This document shows, one piece after another, positions 54,478 through 63,890 of a stretch of 64,000 nt of DNA. Location: positions 1 to 64,000 of the forward strand of contig NZ_QGDU01000007.1 in NCBI RefSeq assembly GCF_003149045.1. The letters run 5' to 3'. This DNA comes from Fibrobacter sp. UWR4. GTDB lineage: Bacteria > Fibrobacterota > Fibrobacteria > Fibrobacterales > Fibrobacteraceae. Position 1 is the first letter of the stretch, and the number at the start of each line of letters is the position of its first letter. The notes beneath the pieces are model-generated. The model ran no database searches. It was not told the DNA's origin and worked only from the letters and a program-made list of their open reading frames with translations. The position numbers were made by a program, and so were the translations under genes.

Positions 54478-56907
54478 CTATTTCTTGATTTTCAGGGTCA
54501 TGCCTTCGCGGATTTTCGTATCGGGAAGTTCATTCCACTTGACGATTTCCTCGATGGTCACCTGATACTGCCTGGAAATATCCCAGAGGCTTTCGCCCCT
54601 CTTGACCGTGTGCTGACGGAAGGATTCTGCAGGCTTTTTCGGTTCAGGCTTCTTGTCCGCGTTCTTGGGATCCGCCTTCGCACCGGCCTTCGGATCGGTC
54701 TTTACATCCTTCTTGTCTCCCACCACGTAAAGCTTCTGGCCCACACGGATATCTACAGACTTGCCCAGATTATTCAATTCCTGAATGCGGGAAACGGACA
54801 TTCCGAACAACATAGAGATGTAACCCAGGTTGTCCCCCGGTTCCACCGTATAGACGGAAAGCTTTTCCCCGGGCTTTACGGCAGGAGCCTTGGAATCGCC
54901 CTTGGCAACGGGCTCCACCTTACCGGAAGACTGCTTGGCTGGTTCGGACTTAGGGGGAACTTCGGGTACAACTACAGCCTGTGCAGGAGCCTGCGGAAGC
55001 TTGCGGGTGTACTTAGGAATAAAGACGGAATCGCCTACGGCAAGGCGCTTGGTGAAGCCCTTGTTTGCAAGGAGGATCGTTCCCACGGGGACTCCGAACA
55101 TTTGGGAAATGGTTCCGTAGCTATCGCCGGACTGAACCACATACTTGCGGCTCTTGCTCAGAGGAGGCGTAGGTCTTTCGCCCTTTCCGGAAGACGGCTT
55201 CAAGTCAGGCTTGGAAACATAGATGGTATCCCCGACGCCTACGACAGAAGCGGCATCCATATCGTTCCAGATTCGGATGTTGTTCTGGTCCACATTGAAC
55301 TTGCGGGCGATAGTACCCAGGTTGTCCCCCAGCTTGACAATGTAAGTCTTTGCCTTACCGCCCTTCTTGGAGCTAGAGCCGGAGGAAGACTCTCCAGCCA
55401 TACGAATAGGAATGAGCAACGTCTTACCTGCGCGGACCTTCATGTTGCGCATGTCGTTTGCCTGCTGGATATCGGCCACCTTCACCTTATAGAGGGAAGC
55501 GATCTTACCCAGGCTTTCGCCCTTCTTTACCTTGTGATGGACCCAGCCGGAGAAGTTGTTCTTTTCGATCTTGTCGTAATTCTTGACGAACAGGTCGCGC
55601 TTGCCTACAGGAATTCGCAGGACGTAGGATTCTCGGTTCGGCGGCGTAAATCCCATGATCAGTTCCGCATTCAAGTTTCTCAGGGTATCGGGCTTCACCT
55701 TAATGGCCTTGGCGATTTCATCCAGACCGAAGGAATCATAGACCGTTACGGTATCGTAGGGAGAGAGCTTCTGGGGCTTGATTTCAATATCGTAATGTTC
55801 CGGGAAATGACCGATGACCATGGCCGCAAGGATACGGGGCACGTAATGCATGGTTTCGGAAGGGAGCTGCAGATCCCAGTAAGTAATGGCCTTAGTCGTG
55901 TCGCGGGTGGAGTCAGCCTTCAGTTCGCGAATCAAGCGACGGACGCGTCCTTCGCCGCAGTTGTAGGCAGCCATAGCCAACTGCCAGTCGCCGAAGTATC
56001 CATACAGATCCTTCAGGTACTTGAGGGCAGCTTCCGTGGCCATTTCGGGATTGCGGCGCTGGTCCAGCCAGAAGTCCACATCCACACCATAACGCTTACC
56101 TGTTTCCGGAATGAACTGCCACAGGCCGGACGCCTTGGCGCGGCTGTATGCACGAACCTTGAAGCCGGATTCCACCAGGGACAGATAGATCAGGTCACGA
56201 GGCATCTTGGCTTCTTCGATCTTTGCATAGATCAAGGAGTCGAAGGCGGTCTTGCGATTCAAGGAGCTGGCGATGAAGTTTCTTGCCTTCCCCGTCAGGT
56301 AGTAGATTTCTTGCACCACACGATCATTGAATTCGACCGGCAGTGTAAACTGGGAGACGTCCAACGTATCCAGGAATTTTTCCAGACGGAAGAGTGCGGT
56401 ATCGTCCGCCATGTCCACGTCGATGGTTTCCACATCTTCCAAAGCGGATTCAGCAGCAAGCTTTGCGGCTTCGGGGCAGTTGATCAGGACTTCGTCATCC
56501 GCCAACTTCAGCATGAAGGGCATTTCCGCAAAATAGAGGGAATCCTCCGGGGTAGCCTTCTTGGCTTCCTGCGCAATCTGACGTTGGGCTAGATCAAGGT
56601 AACGTTTTGCGGCCACCCACTGCATTTCTTCCATGGCCTGGACCGCAAAGCGGAAACTCTTCCAGGAAGGCTGGACGAAAGCGGTATCCTCTTCCGCAAG
56701 AATGATGGCCGGATCTACGGGGGATTCCTTTACCTGCAAAACAGTTACGGAATCTTCCAGTACAGGCTGAACCACTACTGCGGGTTCAGTTTCGGAACTC
56801 TGAGAATGCGAAGAATGCGCCAAGGCGTTCTGCCTTGGTGCACATGCGACAAATAAGGACGCCAGGAGAGCTAGCGCCAGGAAAAACTTGCTACGACCGA
56901 GGATCAC
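54478..56907 (-). CDS. mltD: MltD-type lytic transglycosylase lipoprotein with five LysM repeats
   Basis: Cleaves peptidoglycan glycan strands to form anhydro-muropeptides. Lipobox FVAC near 19-22; an N-terminal helical region; SLT domain near 225-365 with catalytic Glu246 in YLSLVESGF, then RAKASGLWQFIPETGKRYG and AMAAYNCGEGRV. Five LysM units follow (starts near 460, 520, 590, 680, 765), each with GD/GE.L..I...., plus one degenerate unit near 395-430. At 809 residues it is longer than E. coli MltD (two LysM). The GTG start overlaps the stop of the acidic small gene by 4 bases (GTGA). Confidence 0.93.
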   Translation of the reverse strand: MILGRSKFFLALALLASLFVACAPRQNALAHSSHSQSSETEPAVVVQPVLEDSVTVLQVKESPVDPAIILAEEDTAFVQPSWKSFRFAVQAMEEMQWVAAKRYLDLAQRQIAQEAKKATPEDSLYFAEMPFMLKLADDEVLINCPEAAKLAAESALEDVETIDVDMADDTALFRLEKFLDTLDVSQFTLPVEFNDRVVQEIYYLTGKARNFIASSLNRKTAFDSLIYAKIEEAKMPRDLIYLSLVESGFKVRAYSRAKASGLWQFIPETGKRYGVDVDFWLDQRRNPEMATEAALKYLKDLYGYFGDWQLAMAAYNCGEGRVRRLIRELKADSTRDTTKAITYWDLQLPSETMHYVPRILAAMVIGHFPEHYDIEIKPQKLSPYDTVTVYDSFGLDEIAKAIKVKPDTLRNLNAELIMGFTPPNRESYVLRIPVGKRDLFVKNYDKIEKNNFSGWVHHKVKKGESLGKIASLYKVKVADIQQANDMRNMKVRAGKTLLIPIRMAGESSSGSSSKKGGKAKTYIVKLGDNLGTIARKFNVDQNNIRIWNDMDAASVVGVGDTIYVSKPDLKPSSGKGERPTPPLSKSRKYVVQSGDSYGTISQMFGVPVGTILLANKGFTKRLAVGDSVFIPKYTRKLPQAPAQAVVVPEVPPKSEPAKQSSGKVEPVAKGDSKAPAVKPGEKLSVYTVEPGDNLGYISMLFGMSVSRIQELNNLGKSVDIRVGQKLYVVGDKKDVKTDPKAGAKADPKNADKKPEPKKPAESFRQHTVKRGESLWDISRQYQVTIEEIVKWNELPDTKIREGMTLKIKK

Positions 56908-57107
56908 TGGTCGTAATCCAAGTCCTCAGCATAGTCGGACCAGAGGCGCTCACCTGTTTTGAAAGACTGGTGGTCGAAGTCGACTTCTTCGTCCACTTCT
57001 TCTTCTTCTTCGATTTCTTCTACTTCTTCTTCCTCGTTAGGAAAAGGAACGGAGCTATCAAAGCCGTCATTCTTGGGGCGGCGACCACAATGATAAGCAA
57101 AGTGCAT
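56904..57107 (-). CDS. Small acidic protein, 67 residues
   Basis: A very acidic protein (run of EEEEVEEIEEEEEVDEEVDF) with a Cys/His start (MHFAYHCGRRPKN) that may bind metal. No family known. GAGG lies 9 bases before the ATG, and it overlaps mltD by 4 bases, so it is translated with it. Position suggests a role near the transglycosylase, but none can be assigned. Confidence 0.6.
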   Translation of the reverse strand: MHFAYHCGRRPKNDGFDSSVPFPNEEEEVEEIEEEEEVDEEVDFDHQSFKTGERLWSDYAEDLDYDQ

Positions 57108-57124
57108 ACACTAACCTCTAGATA

Positions 57125-57259
57125 CTAATAAAGACGTGCGATACCATAAAGAATCACCCCGCTGAGCACGAGGGAAGCAAGCATCTGCAGGATGATGACC
57201 ACCCTGTTGACCTTGTAGGCCTTCTGCGACTTTCTATGCCAAGACGGATACTGATTCAT
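57125..57259 (-). CDS. Small single-helix membrane protein, 44 residues
   Basis: Reads MNQYPSWHRKSQKAYKVNRV, then one membrane helix (VVIILQMLASLVLSGVILYGIA) and RLY. It has positive-inside topology with a basic N-terminus in the cytoplasm. It lies 17 bases upstream of the acidic gene and leads the mltD operon; its start is 89 bases from the divergent TSP3/OmpA-like gene. Too short to prove by codon bias alone. Confidence 0.5.
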   Translation of the reverse strand: MNQYPSWHRKSQKAYKVNRVVIILQMLASLVLSGVILYGIARLY

Positions 57260-57348
57260 GATATCGTAAAACTTCGTGTGAAATATACACACAAAATTTG
57301 TTTTGCAAATAGGCAGTTGTAATTTTTTTATAATTTATTTGCATATTT

Positions 57349-59475
57349 ATGAAGTTTTCACCCTCCATTCTGCTTTTTTCTGCGGCAGCTGTCTTTGCAC
57401 AGGTTGCTCCACTGCAGTCCATTAGCGGAATTCACGTTCCATCCGCGAAAACCAACGACAAGGGATTCCTCTACATTTCCGGCAGCTACTCCATGATTAG
57501 CGATGGAAATCCCCTGAGCATTGGAGGCATCTATACAGACAACGTAGGGAACCAGGTGGAACTGAACAGCAAGGCGCCCTCCAATGACGAAAACTTCTAC
57601 GTCAGCTTTTCCCCTCTGGACAACTTCGAATTTGGTCTAGATGTACCCGTACACTATGACGGAGAAATCAACGGAACAACGTTGGACGGTTTTGCGCTGG
57701 GTGATATGGAGCTGACGGCCAAATGGTCCATCAACGCCTTCGAACGAATCATATTCGGTGTAAGCGGTGAATTTCTTCTGCCTACAGGGTCAAAAAACAA
57801 GGGTTTCAGACCTAGGCACAGCTGGCACATCAATTTCGACGAGGAATCCTACGCCTATACTGCAGGAAACTGGGGTATTGGTGCAAATTTGCACCTGTCT
57901 GCAGAGCTTAACAAGTACCTCACCCTCAATTCCTACGCAGGCGTATTGAAGATTCACGACAATCTGGAGAACTACATCCTGTGGGGTGCAGGCCTGGTCA
58001 TTACCCCCATCAAGCTGGTGAGCATCAATCTTGAAGTTTCCGGGGAAACGCCCATCAAGATGCATGACGTTCTGGATTACATCCGCAGCAGCCCACTGCG
58101 CATGACGCCAGCCATGAGACTGAACCTCCCCAACTACACCTACTTGACTATTTCCAGCGACGTGGGCATTAACTATTTCAAGGATTATAAGAAGTTCGGA
58201 CGAAACATCCTGCTGAAATCCGGCGACAACGAAATGCACTTTCAGGTCGCTGGAACGCCCGACATAAGCATTGCGGTTACTGCAAGCAAGATGTTCAACT
58301 TGAGCTGGAGCGATAGTGACGGCGATGGCGTCATCGACCGCAAGGATCTTTGCTCAAACACCGCTCCCGGCATGGCGGTGAACTCCCGCGGCTGCCCTGT
58401 GGACGAAGACCAGGATGGAGTCATGAACATCGTGGACTTGTGCCTTGGAACCATGCGCGGCCTGGCTGTGGACTTCAACGGCTGCCCGCTGGACCTGGAC
58501 CACGACGGCGTCTACGATTATATGGACAAATGCCTGGACACACCCGAAGGCTTTGCCGTCGATGGAGATGGCTGCACCAAGGATTCCGACCATGACGGCG
58601 TCGACGACAATAACGACAAGTGCCCCAATTCCAGACCCGGAGAAAAGTCCGACGAATTCGGCTGCTCCCTGGACACGGACCACGATGGCGTTACCAATGA
58701 CAAGGACCAGTGTCCCGACACTCCCGAAGGCATATCCATCGACGACGTAGGCTGCCCGCTAGATTTTGACAAGGACGGTGTCCCCAACGATTTTGACAAG
58801 TGCCCGGATTCTGAACCAGGCGAAAAAGTGAACAGCTGGGGCTGCCCCTCCGACATGGATGAAGACGGTGTTCCTGACGCAAAGGACTCTTGCCCGGACA
58901 CTCCCAAGGGAATGACCGTAGATGAAACTGGTTGCCGTCTTGACCAGGATAAGGACGGCATCTTCGACGAAGACGACAAGTGTGCGAATACTCCTGAAGG
59001 GGCGCCTGTAGACAAGTACGGCTGCCCCACGGATTCCGATGGCGATGGCGTTCCCGACTGGGCGGACCACTGCATGGGATCCCTCCCCACGGTTAAGACC
59101 GACGAAAACGGATGTCCCCTGAACAGCAAGCTGAACTTCAACGACATCGCCAAGCGAGTGCGTTTTAAATCCAGGGACTCCGTGCTGTATAACTCCAGCT
59201 ACACCGCACTGAACGACATTGTGGCCTACATGCGCGAATACCCCATTGGACTTATGATCCAGTGTATTGTAGACGACGACTTTGATGACACCGCCCGACT
59301 GGCCCGCCAGAGAATGGAGACCATCCTGAATTATCTTATCGACAAGGGAATCAGGAAGGAGCGCATCTTCATCCAGGAAGACAAGGAAAGAGATGTTGAC
59401 ACCAATAAAAAAGGAAAGACCGGAGTCATTAGCCTTACACCTGTAGTGATGCAGGACGATAATTTGCTAAATTAA
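57349..59475 (+). CDS. Outer-membrane protein with TSP3 repeats and degenerate OmpA-like domain
   Basis: Signal peptide (1-18, AVFA|QVAP), then a barrel-like part to about 310, then about ten calcium-binding thrombospondin type 3 units (D.DGD/DGV.D..D.CP.T..G, near 322-585), and a C-terminal OmpA/MotB-like domain near 590-700. In that domain the usual GHTD is replaced by a VDDDFDD stretch, so peptidoglycan binding is doubtful; ARLARQRMETILNYLIDKGI keeps the helix with the conserved Arg. TATAAT lies 14 bases before the ATG. Ca-loaded repeats make a stiff spacer between membrane and wall. Confidence 0.85.
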   Translation: MKFSPSILLFSAAAVFAQVAPLQSISGIHVPSAKTNDKGFLYISGSYSMISDGNPLSIGGIYTDNVGNQVELNSKAPSNDENFYVSFSPLDNFEFGLDVPVHYDGEINGTTLDGFALGDMELTAKWSINAFERIIFGVSGEFLLPTGSKNKGFRPRHSWHINFDEESYAYTAGNWGIGANLHLSAELNKYLTLNSYAGVLKIHDNLENYILWGAGLVITPIKLVSINLEVSGETPIKMHDVLDYIRSSPLRMTPAMRLNLPNYTYLTISSDVGINYFKDYKKFGRNILLKSGDNEMHFQVAGTPDISIAVTASKMFNLSWSDSDGDGVIDRKDLCSNTAPGMAVNSRGCPVDEDQDGVMNIVDLCLGTMRGLAVDFNGCPLDLDHDGVYDYMDKCLDTPEGFAVDGDGCTKDSDHDGVDDNNDKCPNSRPGEKSDEFGCSLDTDHDGVTNDKDQCPDTPEGISIDDVGCPLDFDKDGVPNDFDKCPDSEPGEKVNSWGCPSDMDEDGVPDAKDSCPDTPKGMTVDETGCRLDQDKDGIFDEDDKCANTPEGAPVDKYGCPTDSDGDGVPDWADHCMGSLPTVKTDENGCPLNSKLNFNDIAKRVRFKSRDSVLYNSSYTALNDIVAYMREYPIGLMIQCIVDDDFDDTARLARQRMETILNYLIDKGIRKERIFIQEDKERDVDTNKKGKTGVISLTPVVMQDDNLLN

Positions 59476-59517
59476 ACACCCACTGGCGATAAAGCCTCAT
59501 TTCACCAAAGGATATTT

Positions 59518-60102
59518 ATGAAGATTGCTGACAAGACCGTTGTCCAGATGCACTACACTCTCACCTCCGACGAAGGTCAGGTTATCGACTCCTCCGCTGG
59601 CCGCGACCCCCTCCAGTACATCCAGGGCATGCACATGATCGTCGTTGGTCTGGAAAAGGCCATGTACGACCACGAAGTCGGCGACAAGTTCGACGTGAAG
59701 GTGATTCCGTCCGAAGGCTACGGTGAATACGACGAACGTATGACTCAGGAAGTTCCTGTCAGTGTTTTCCAGGGCGTCGACAAGGTCGAAGCCGGCATGC
59801 AGTTCTACGCAAACACTCCGGCAGGCCCCATGCCCATCCGCGTGAAGTCCGTCAACGGTGACAAGGCTGTGATTGACGCAAACCATGAACTGGCTGGCAA
59901 GAACCTTAACTTCGCTATCGAAGTGGTGGAAGTTCGCGAAGCTACCGAACAGGATTTGGCTCCGTTCCAGCAGCACCAGTGCAAGTGCGGCAAGGGTGAA
60001 GGGGAATGCTGTGGCGGTAAGGGCGACGGCGAATGCGATTGCAATGGCGAAGGTGAATGCAAATGCGGTGGCGAAGGCGACTGCAAGTGCAAGGATAAGT
60101 AG
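59518..60102 (+). CDS. slyD: FKBP-type peptidyl-prolyl isomerase, SlyD-like, with Cys/Gly-rich tail
   Basis: Proline isomerase and chaperone, also a nickel-binding protein in Enterobacteria. FKBP fold with the IF insert: YTLTSDEGQVIDSS near 13-26, GMHMIVVGLEKAMYDHEVGDKF near 37-58, then VIPSEGYGEYDE and RVKSVNGDKAVIDANHELAGKNL. The tail (from about 150) is rich in Cys and Gly (CKCGKGEGECCGGKG and more) and would bind metal ions. GGA 9 bases before the ATG. 194 residues, as in E. coli SlyD. Confidence 0.93.
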   Translation: MKIADKTVVQMHYTLTSDEGQVIDSSAGRDPLQYIQGMHMIVVGLEKAMYDHEVGDKFDVKVIPSEGYGEYDERMTQEVPVSVFQGVDKVEAGMQFYANTPAGPMPIRVKSVNGDKAVIDANHELAGKNLNFAIEVVEVREATEQDLAPFQQHQCKCGKGEGECCGGKGDGECDCNGEGECKCGGEGDCKCKDK

Positions 60103-60132
60103 TCCGAGCAACGCGAAGGATACAACACATTT

Positions 60133-60170
60133 AAAAAAGAAGCACGGTGATAAACCGTGCTTCTTTTTTT
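60133..60170 (+). terminator. Terminator of slyD
   Basis: Perfect 12-pair stem AAGAAGCACGGT/ACCGTGCTTCTT with a run of at least eight T. Confidence 0.9.
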
Positions 60171-60221
60171 TCACCCAATGAACCAGCCCATTGAGGAGGC
60201 GCTTCAGCGCCCCTCAAACAC

Positions 60222-60298
60222 AAAAGGACCTGCCGAACAAGCCTCATGCTTGTGACAGCGCGGTCCTTTTGAGGGGGTCTAGGGGGATTCGCCCCCTA
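60222..60298 (-). terminator. Terminator and hairpins after the Ser-rich lipoprotein gene
   Basis: AAAAGGACC/GGTCCTTTT arms (60222-60269) enclose a second stem ACAAG/CTTGT. A further perfect 7-pair hairpin TAGGGGG-ATTCG-CCCCCTA lies at 60280-60298, just after the lipoprotein stop. Confidence 0.7.
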
Positions 60299-60303
60299 CA
60301 TCA

Positions 60304-61476
60304 TTACTCATATTGCTGTACAGTCCAGGTCTTGGGAACTGCCGGAGTACCAGTATCCGAATGGTCAAAGTCAAATCCGCTTTCGGCATCGAAGTGGCTT
60401 ACAACGCCCTTAGCTGCATTGACGCACTTGGAAGGATTGAGGCACTGCTTGTTCTTGAGAACCAGCAAGTCACCGTAAATATCCCAGCTGCCAGCCTTCA
60501 GTTCTTCCGTATTGCCGGCCTTCTTGGCTTCCACAGAGTAATCACCATTCTTCTTCAGGTTCATTGTCCAGTCCAGGCCATCACCATCGGCAACCCATTC
60601 ACCAGCAATCTTGTCTGCATCGATGGATTCAAACTTGAAGTTAGACTTGGAGCAGCTATAGGTCGCACCCGTCACAGAAGTGAGGTTGTAATCGCTATCC
60701 ACGGTCATGTTGGTCAGCGGCACATAGCCCTTCGTATTGAAGAAGGTCTGCATCATCAGGAGTTTGCTGCGCTGGATATCATAATAACCGGCAGCCCATT
60801 CCAGACCATCCTCCCCTTCGCTTTCCTGGAGGAAACGACCTTCGTAGAAGGTATAGGTCACCTTGTCATCCCCGTTCTTGCATTCTAGCTTCAGTCCCTT
60901 CAGGTCATCGCCATTAGAAATGGCATTCTTGGATACAGGCACCTTCTCGGAAACGGCATCCTGGAAGTCGCCACCGTTTACGGAGAACTGCAGTTTGTCT
61001 TCGGAATTCACGATAAAGCTAATGGTGCCACCCTTCTTCCAGAACTCGCCCATGGCGTCCGTCACCTTGTCGCCATCGATACCGGCATAGTAACCGTTGT
61101 TGCCGCCAAAAGTAATGGTACCATCCTTAAATTCGCTAAAGAAACCCATCCATGCGGTATCCGGAACCCAGATGGAATAAACATCATGCTTGGCGCCAGT
61201 TGCCAGATAGGCCTTGGTGCCAAACATTTCTCCCAGGGAAATGTTCTTTTCCAGGTCGGCCAGAGTCGCCACGCGGCCGCCTTCAGGAACGTCAATGTCG
61301 GAAACGGAGGAAGAAGAGACTTCTTCTGCAACGGAGGAGGAACTCTCCACACTGCTGGAAGATCCGTCACCCTTTTCAACGTTACTGGAAGTACTGGAAC
61401 TATCGCCGCAGGCACTTAAGACCATTGCGGATACACAAGCGGAAGCCCAAAGGGAATTCTTTAAAATTTTATTCAT
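60304..61476 (-). CDS. Ser-rich-linker lipoprotein
   Basis: A 390-residue lipoprotein (lipobox VLSAC). After the Cys comes a Ser-rich linker (SSSSVESSSSVAEEVSSSSV), common in Fibrobacter surface lipoproteins. A beta-rich body follows with several repeated motifs (GEMFGTKAYLATGAKHDVYS; KLECKNGDDKVTYTFYEGRF; WTMNLKKNGDYSVEAKKAG), perhaps a lipocalin-like or carbohydrate-binding fold. GAAGAGG 9 bases before the ATG at 61476 supports the start. Function unknown. Confidence 0.7.
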   Translation of the reverse strand: MNKILKNSLWASACVSAMVLSACGDSSSTSSNVEKGDGSSSSVESSSSVAEEVSSSSVSDIDVPEGGRVATLADLEKNISLGEMFGTKAYLATGAKHDVYSIWVPDTAWMGFFSEFKDGTITFGGNNGYYAGIDGDKVTDAMGEFWKKGGTISFIVNSEDKLQFSVNGGDFQDAVSEKVPVSKNAISNGDDLKGLKLECKNGDDKVTYTFYEGRFLQESEGEDGLEWAAGYYDIQRSKLLMMQTFFNTKGYVPLTNMTVDSDYNLTSVTGATYSCSKSNFKFESIDADKIAGEWVADGDGLDWTMNLKKNGDYSVEAKKAGNTEELKAGSWDIYGDLLVLKNKQCLNPSKCVNAAKGVVSHFDAESGFDFDHSDTGTPAVPKTWTVQQYE

Positions 61477-61524
61477 AAAACACCTCTTCAAGAGGGAATA
61501 TAAATAAAAATTTGCAAAGAGGTA

Positions 61525-62409
61525 CTATTCTTCGAAAGGAGTTCCTGGCTGATAGTTCAAATCTCTGGACGCAGCATCCAGAGTCGGCACCGCATCATAA
61601 AGGAAACCGGCCAAGGCCTGTTCAGCGGTTACCGGTTTTCCACCGATCCAGCTCTTCAATACCGCCAATTTCCTGGAAATCCACCAGGGCAGAGGGATCA
61701 TCAAATGACGCTTCCCAGCCTGTTTCAGGACGAATTCCGCCATCTGCGCCATGGAAACCTCCCTGGATCCGCAGAGGGCATAGGTCTTGCCCACCCCATG
61801 TCCGGATAGGCCAGCCGATGCAATGCCTTTCACCAGATCCTCACTACGGACCGGTTTCTTGAGGGACCTTCCCCCGCCAGGAAGCAGGTACACGGGGAAT
61901 TTCTTCACGTAGTTGGCGTACATCCTGAATTCAATGCCACCTCCGTCACCGATCACCAGGGTGGGGCGCACGATGGTCCATTGAAGTCCGGACCTTTCCC
62001 CCGCTTCCTTCACGATGGATTCGCCCTTCAGCTTGCTCTGGCCATATTCCGTCAGGACCGGATAGGTCACGGAAATACTGGAAACGTAAAGGAGACGTTT
62101 TACGCCTGCAGCAACGGCAGCGTATACCACATTCTGGGTCCCGCCAGCGTTGACGCGGTCAAAGGAACCCTTTTTCGTGGATAGAAGAATGGCCGCCAGA
62201 TGGTAGACAACGTCCACACCATCAAAGGCTGGTTTCAGGGAGGACGGATCCGTCACATCCCCATAGAAAACCTCCACTTCGGGAGGAAGAAACCTTGCCA
62301 ACGTATCGCCCGGTAGAGTCAGAACGCGCACACACACACCGCGTTGCAAGAGCTCCCGGCACAGCGCCTTCCCTACGACGCCGGCGCCACCCGTCACCAA
62401 AGCAAGCAT
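61525..62409 (-). CDS. NAD-dependent epimerase/dehydratase family protein
   Basis: Extended short-chain dehydrogenase of 294 residues. The cofactor motif VTGGAGVVGKALC lies at residues 5-17, GDVTDPSSL near 49, and the catalytic-type YGQSK near 121-125. It lacks the long C-terminal part of sugar epimerases and resembles complex-I assembly or flavonoid-reductase-like members. The substrate is unknown. It starts 3 bases after the DnaA-family gene and is co-transcribed with it. Confidence 0.8.
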   Translation of the reverse strand: MLALVTGGAGVVGKALCRELLQRGVCVRVLTLPGDTLARFLPPEVEVFYGDVTDPSSLKPAFDGVDVVYHLAAILLSTKKGSFDRVNAGGTQNVVYAAVAAGVKRLLYVSSISVTYPVLTEYGQSKLKGESIVKEAGERSGLQWTIVRPTLVIGDGGGIEFRMYANYVKKFPVYLLPGGGRSLKKPVRSEDLVKGIASAGLSGHGVGKTYALCGSREVSMAQMAEFVLKQAGKRHLMIPLPWWISRKLAVLKSWIGGKPVTAEQALAGFLYDAVPTLDAASRDLNYQPGTPFEE

Positions 62410-62411
62410 TA

Positions 62412-63890
62412 CTAGGCTTCCAGCAAATACCGGATGTCCTGAACCTTGCGGGCAAGGTCCTGGTCCACATCCAACTGCTTTGTGAGTGACTTGATGGCGG
62501 CGATTACCGTGGCATAATCACGTTTGAAAATCGCACCCACATTCTGCAGGGATTCTGTCGTCAGTTCACGACAGAGATACATGGCCACCTTGCGAGGCAA
62601 GGATACGCCGGCATCCTGACGATGGCTAGAAAGGGCCACCAGGTCCGTACCAAACTCGAAGGCGACTGTTTCGGCAATACCCTTCAGGGTAAGTTCCACA
62701 CGCTGATTCGAATCCGCTGGAGCCATCAGGCGCTTGACGGCGTTCAGGTCAAGATTTTCCTGGCAGAACTGGTTCATCGCACCTAACCAATTTAGGATGC
62801 CTTCGATAATACGAATGTTCTGCCTGGGCGGAATAGAAAGGAACCTGCAGATTTCTTCCCTATCACGCTGTACAAAAGGAATTTTCACAGACTTTGCCTG
62901 AATAAGCTGCAGTCTAGTATGAAGATCCGGCTGTTCCAGGCCTACAGCCACACAGGACTGCAGAGGAGCCAGAAGCTTTGCGGAAATGCTGGGAATGCCT
63001 GCCTTGGAGTTAGCATCCACTTCCGTCTTGCTGTCCACGCCAGTAAAAGTAGAGGGATGACGATCGCAAGACAGCACCACCTGCTTGCCGTGAGCACGAA
63101 GTTCACGGATCAGGATAGCAAGGCGTTCCTGGGAGACAAGACCCTTTTCCAGAAGCTGAACGTCGTCCAGCAGGAGCACATCACAGTCTTCGTACTTGTC
63201 CTGATAAGCCTGAGCCAACTCACGGACATTGCCCGTCCTAAGTTTCAAGGCCTTGGCCATGGCGGTAGAGTCGCGAAGGAATTCAAAAGCGTCGCAGTAA
63301 AGAACCCTCACAGAAGGGTTGTTCTTCTGGATATTCACCGCAATGGACTGGAGCAAATGAGTCTTGCCCAAGCCGGATGCCCCATAAACGAACAGGGGAT
63401 TCAAATCCGGATTGCCAGGATTTTCGGATACGGTCCTACAGGCCTTCAGGGCGATGGAATTGCATTCACCTTCCACGAAGTTATCGAAGGTAAAACTAGG
63501 ATAGAGCTTCAGCTTGGGGCGGCGCGAAGCCCTGGGGGCAGCAGCCTTGGGACGTGCAGGTACCGGAATGAGGGGTGCCTTGGGAGTGGTAAGCTTCATC
63601 TCCGGAATAGACTGGGAGGGAGCCACCATCTTAATACGGAAATCCTTGAACTGGGATCCATAAACGGAAGAAAAAGCCTTTCGCAAAATGGAGCCATAGT
63701 GGGTATTCACCCAACTTTCACAAAGTTCATTGGGAACAGTAAGGGAAGCGTATCCGTCAACTACACCTTCAAAACCAACTTCATCAAAAATGGTCAGGCC
63801 AAAGTAGTCATTGCACTGAGTGCGAACCTGCTCGAGAACAGATTGCCAGGGCGACGAAACAACATCTAATAATGAAACCGTATTGGGCAC
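62412..63890 (-). CDS. dnaA: Divergent DnaA-family AAA+ protein
   Basis: DnaA layout in 492 residues: N-terminal domain I-like region, AAA+ domain near 130-350 with GASGLGKTHLLQ near 169-180 and LLLDDVQLLEKG near 240-251, sensor 1 LSCDRHP, and C-terminal domain IV near 400-492 (LPRKVAMYLCRELTTESLQ). Departures: the arginine-finger stretch (SRFGWG in E. coli) is LAPLQSC here, and the DNA-contact sequence GGRDHTTV is KRDYATV, one residue shorter. The GTG start lacks a ribosome site. The following gene is not dnaN. It may be an unusual initiator or a paralogue with another task; see the finding. Confidence 0.75.
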   Translation of the reverse strand: MPNTVSLLDVVSSPWQSVLEQVRTQCNDYFGLTIFDEVGFEGVVDGYASLTVPNELCESWVNTHYGSILRKAFSSVYGSQFKDFRIKMVAPSQSIPEMKLTTPKAPLIPVPARPKAAAPRASRRPKLKLYPSFTFDNFVEGECNSIALKACRTVSENPGNPDLNPLFVYGASGLGKTHLLQSIAVNIQKNNPSVRVLYCDAFEFLRDSTAMAKALKLRTGNVRELAQAYQDKYEDCDVLLLDDVQLLEKGLVSQERLAILIRELRAHGKQVVLSCDRHPSTFTGVDSKTEVDANSKAGIPSISAKLLAPLQSCVAVGLEQPDLHTRLQLIQAKSVKIPFVQRDREEICRFLSIPPRQNIRIIEGILNWLGAMNQFCQENLDLNAVKRLMAPADSNQRVELTLKGIAETVAFEFGTDLVALSSHRQDAGVSLPRKVAMYLCRELTTESLQNVGAIFKRDYATVIAAIKSLTKQLDVDQDLARKVQDIRYLLEA

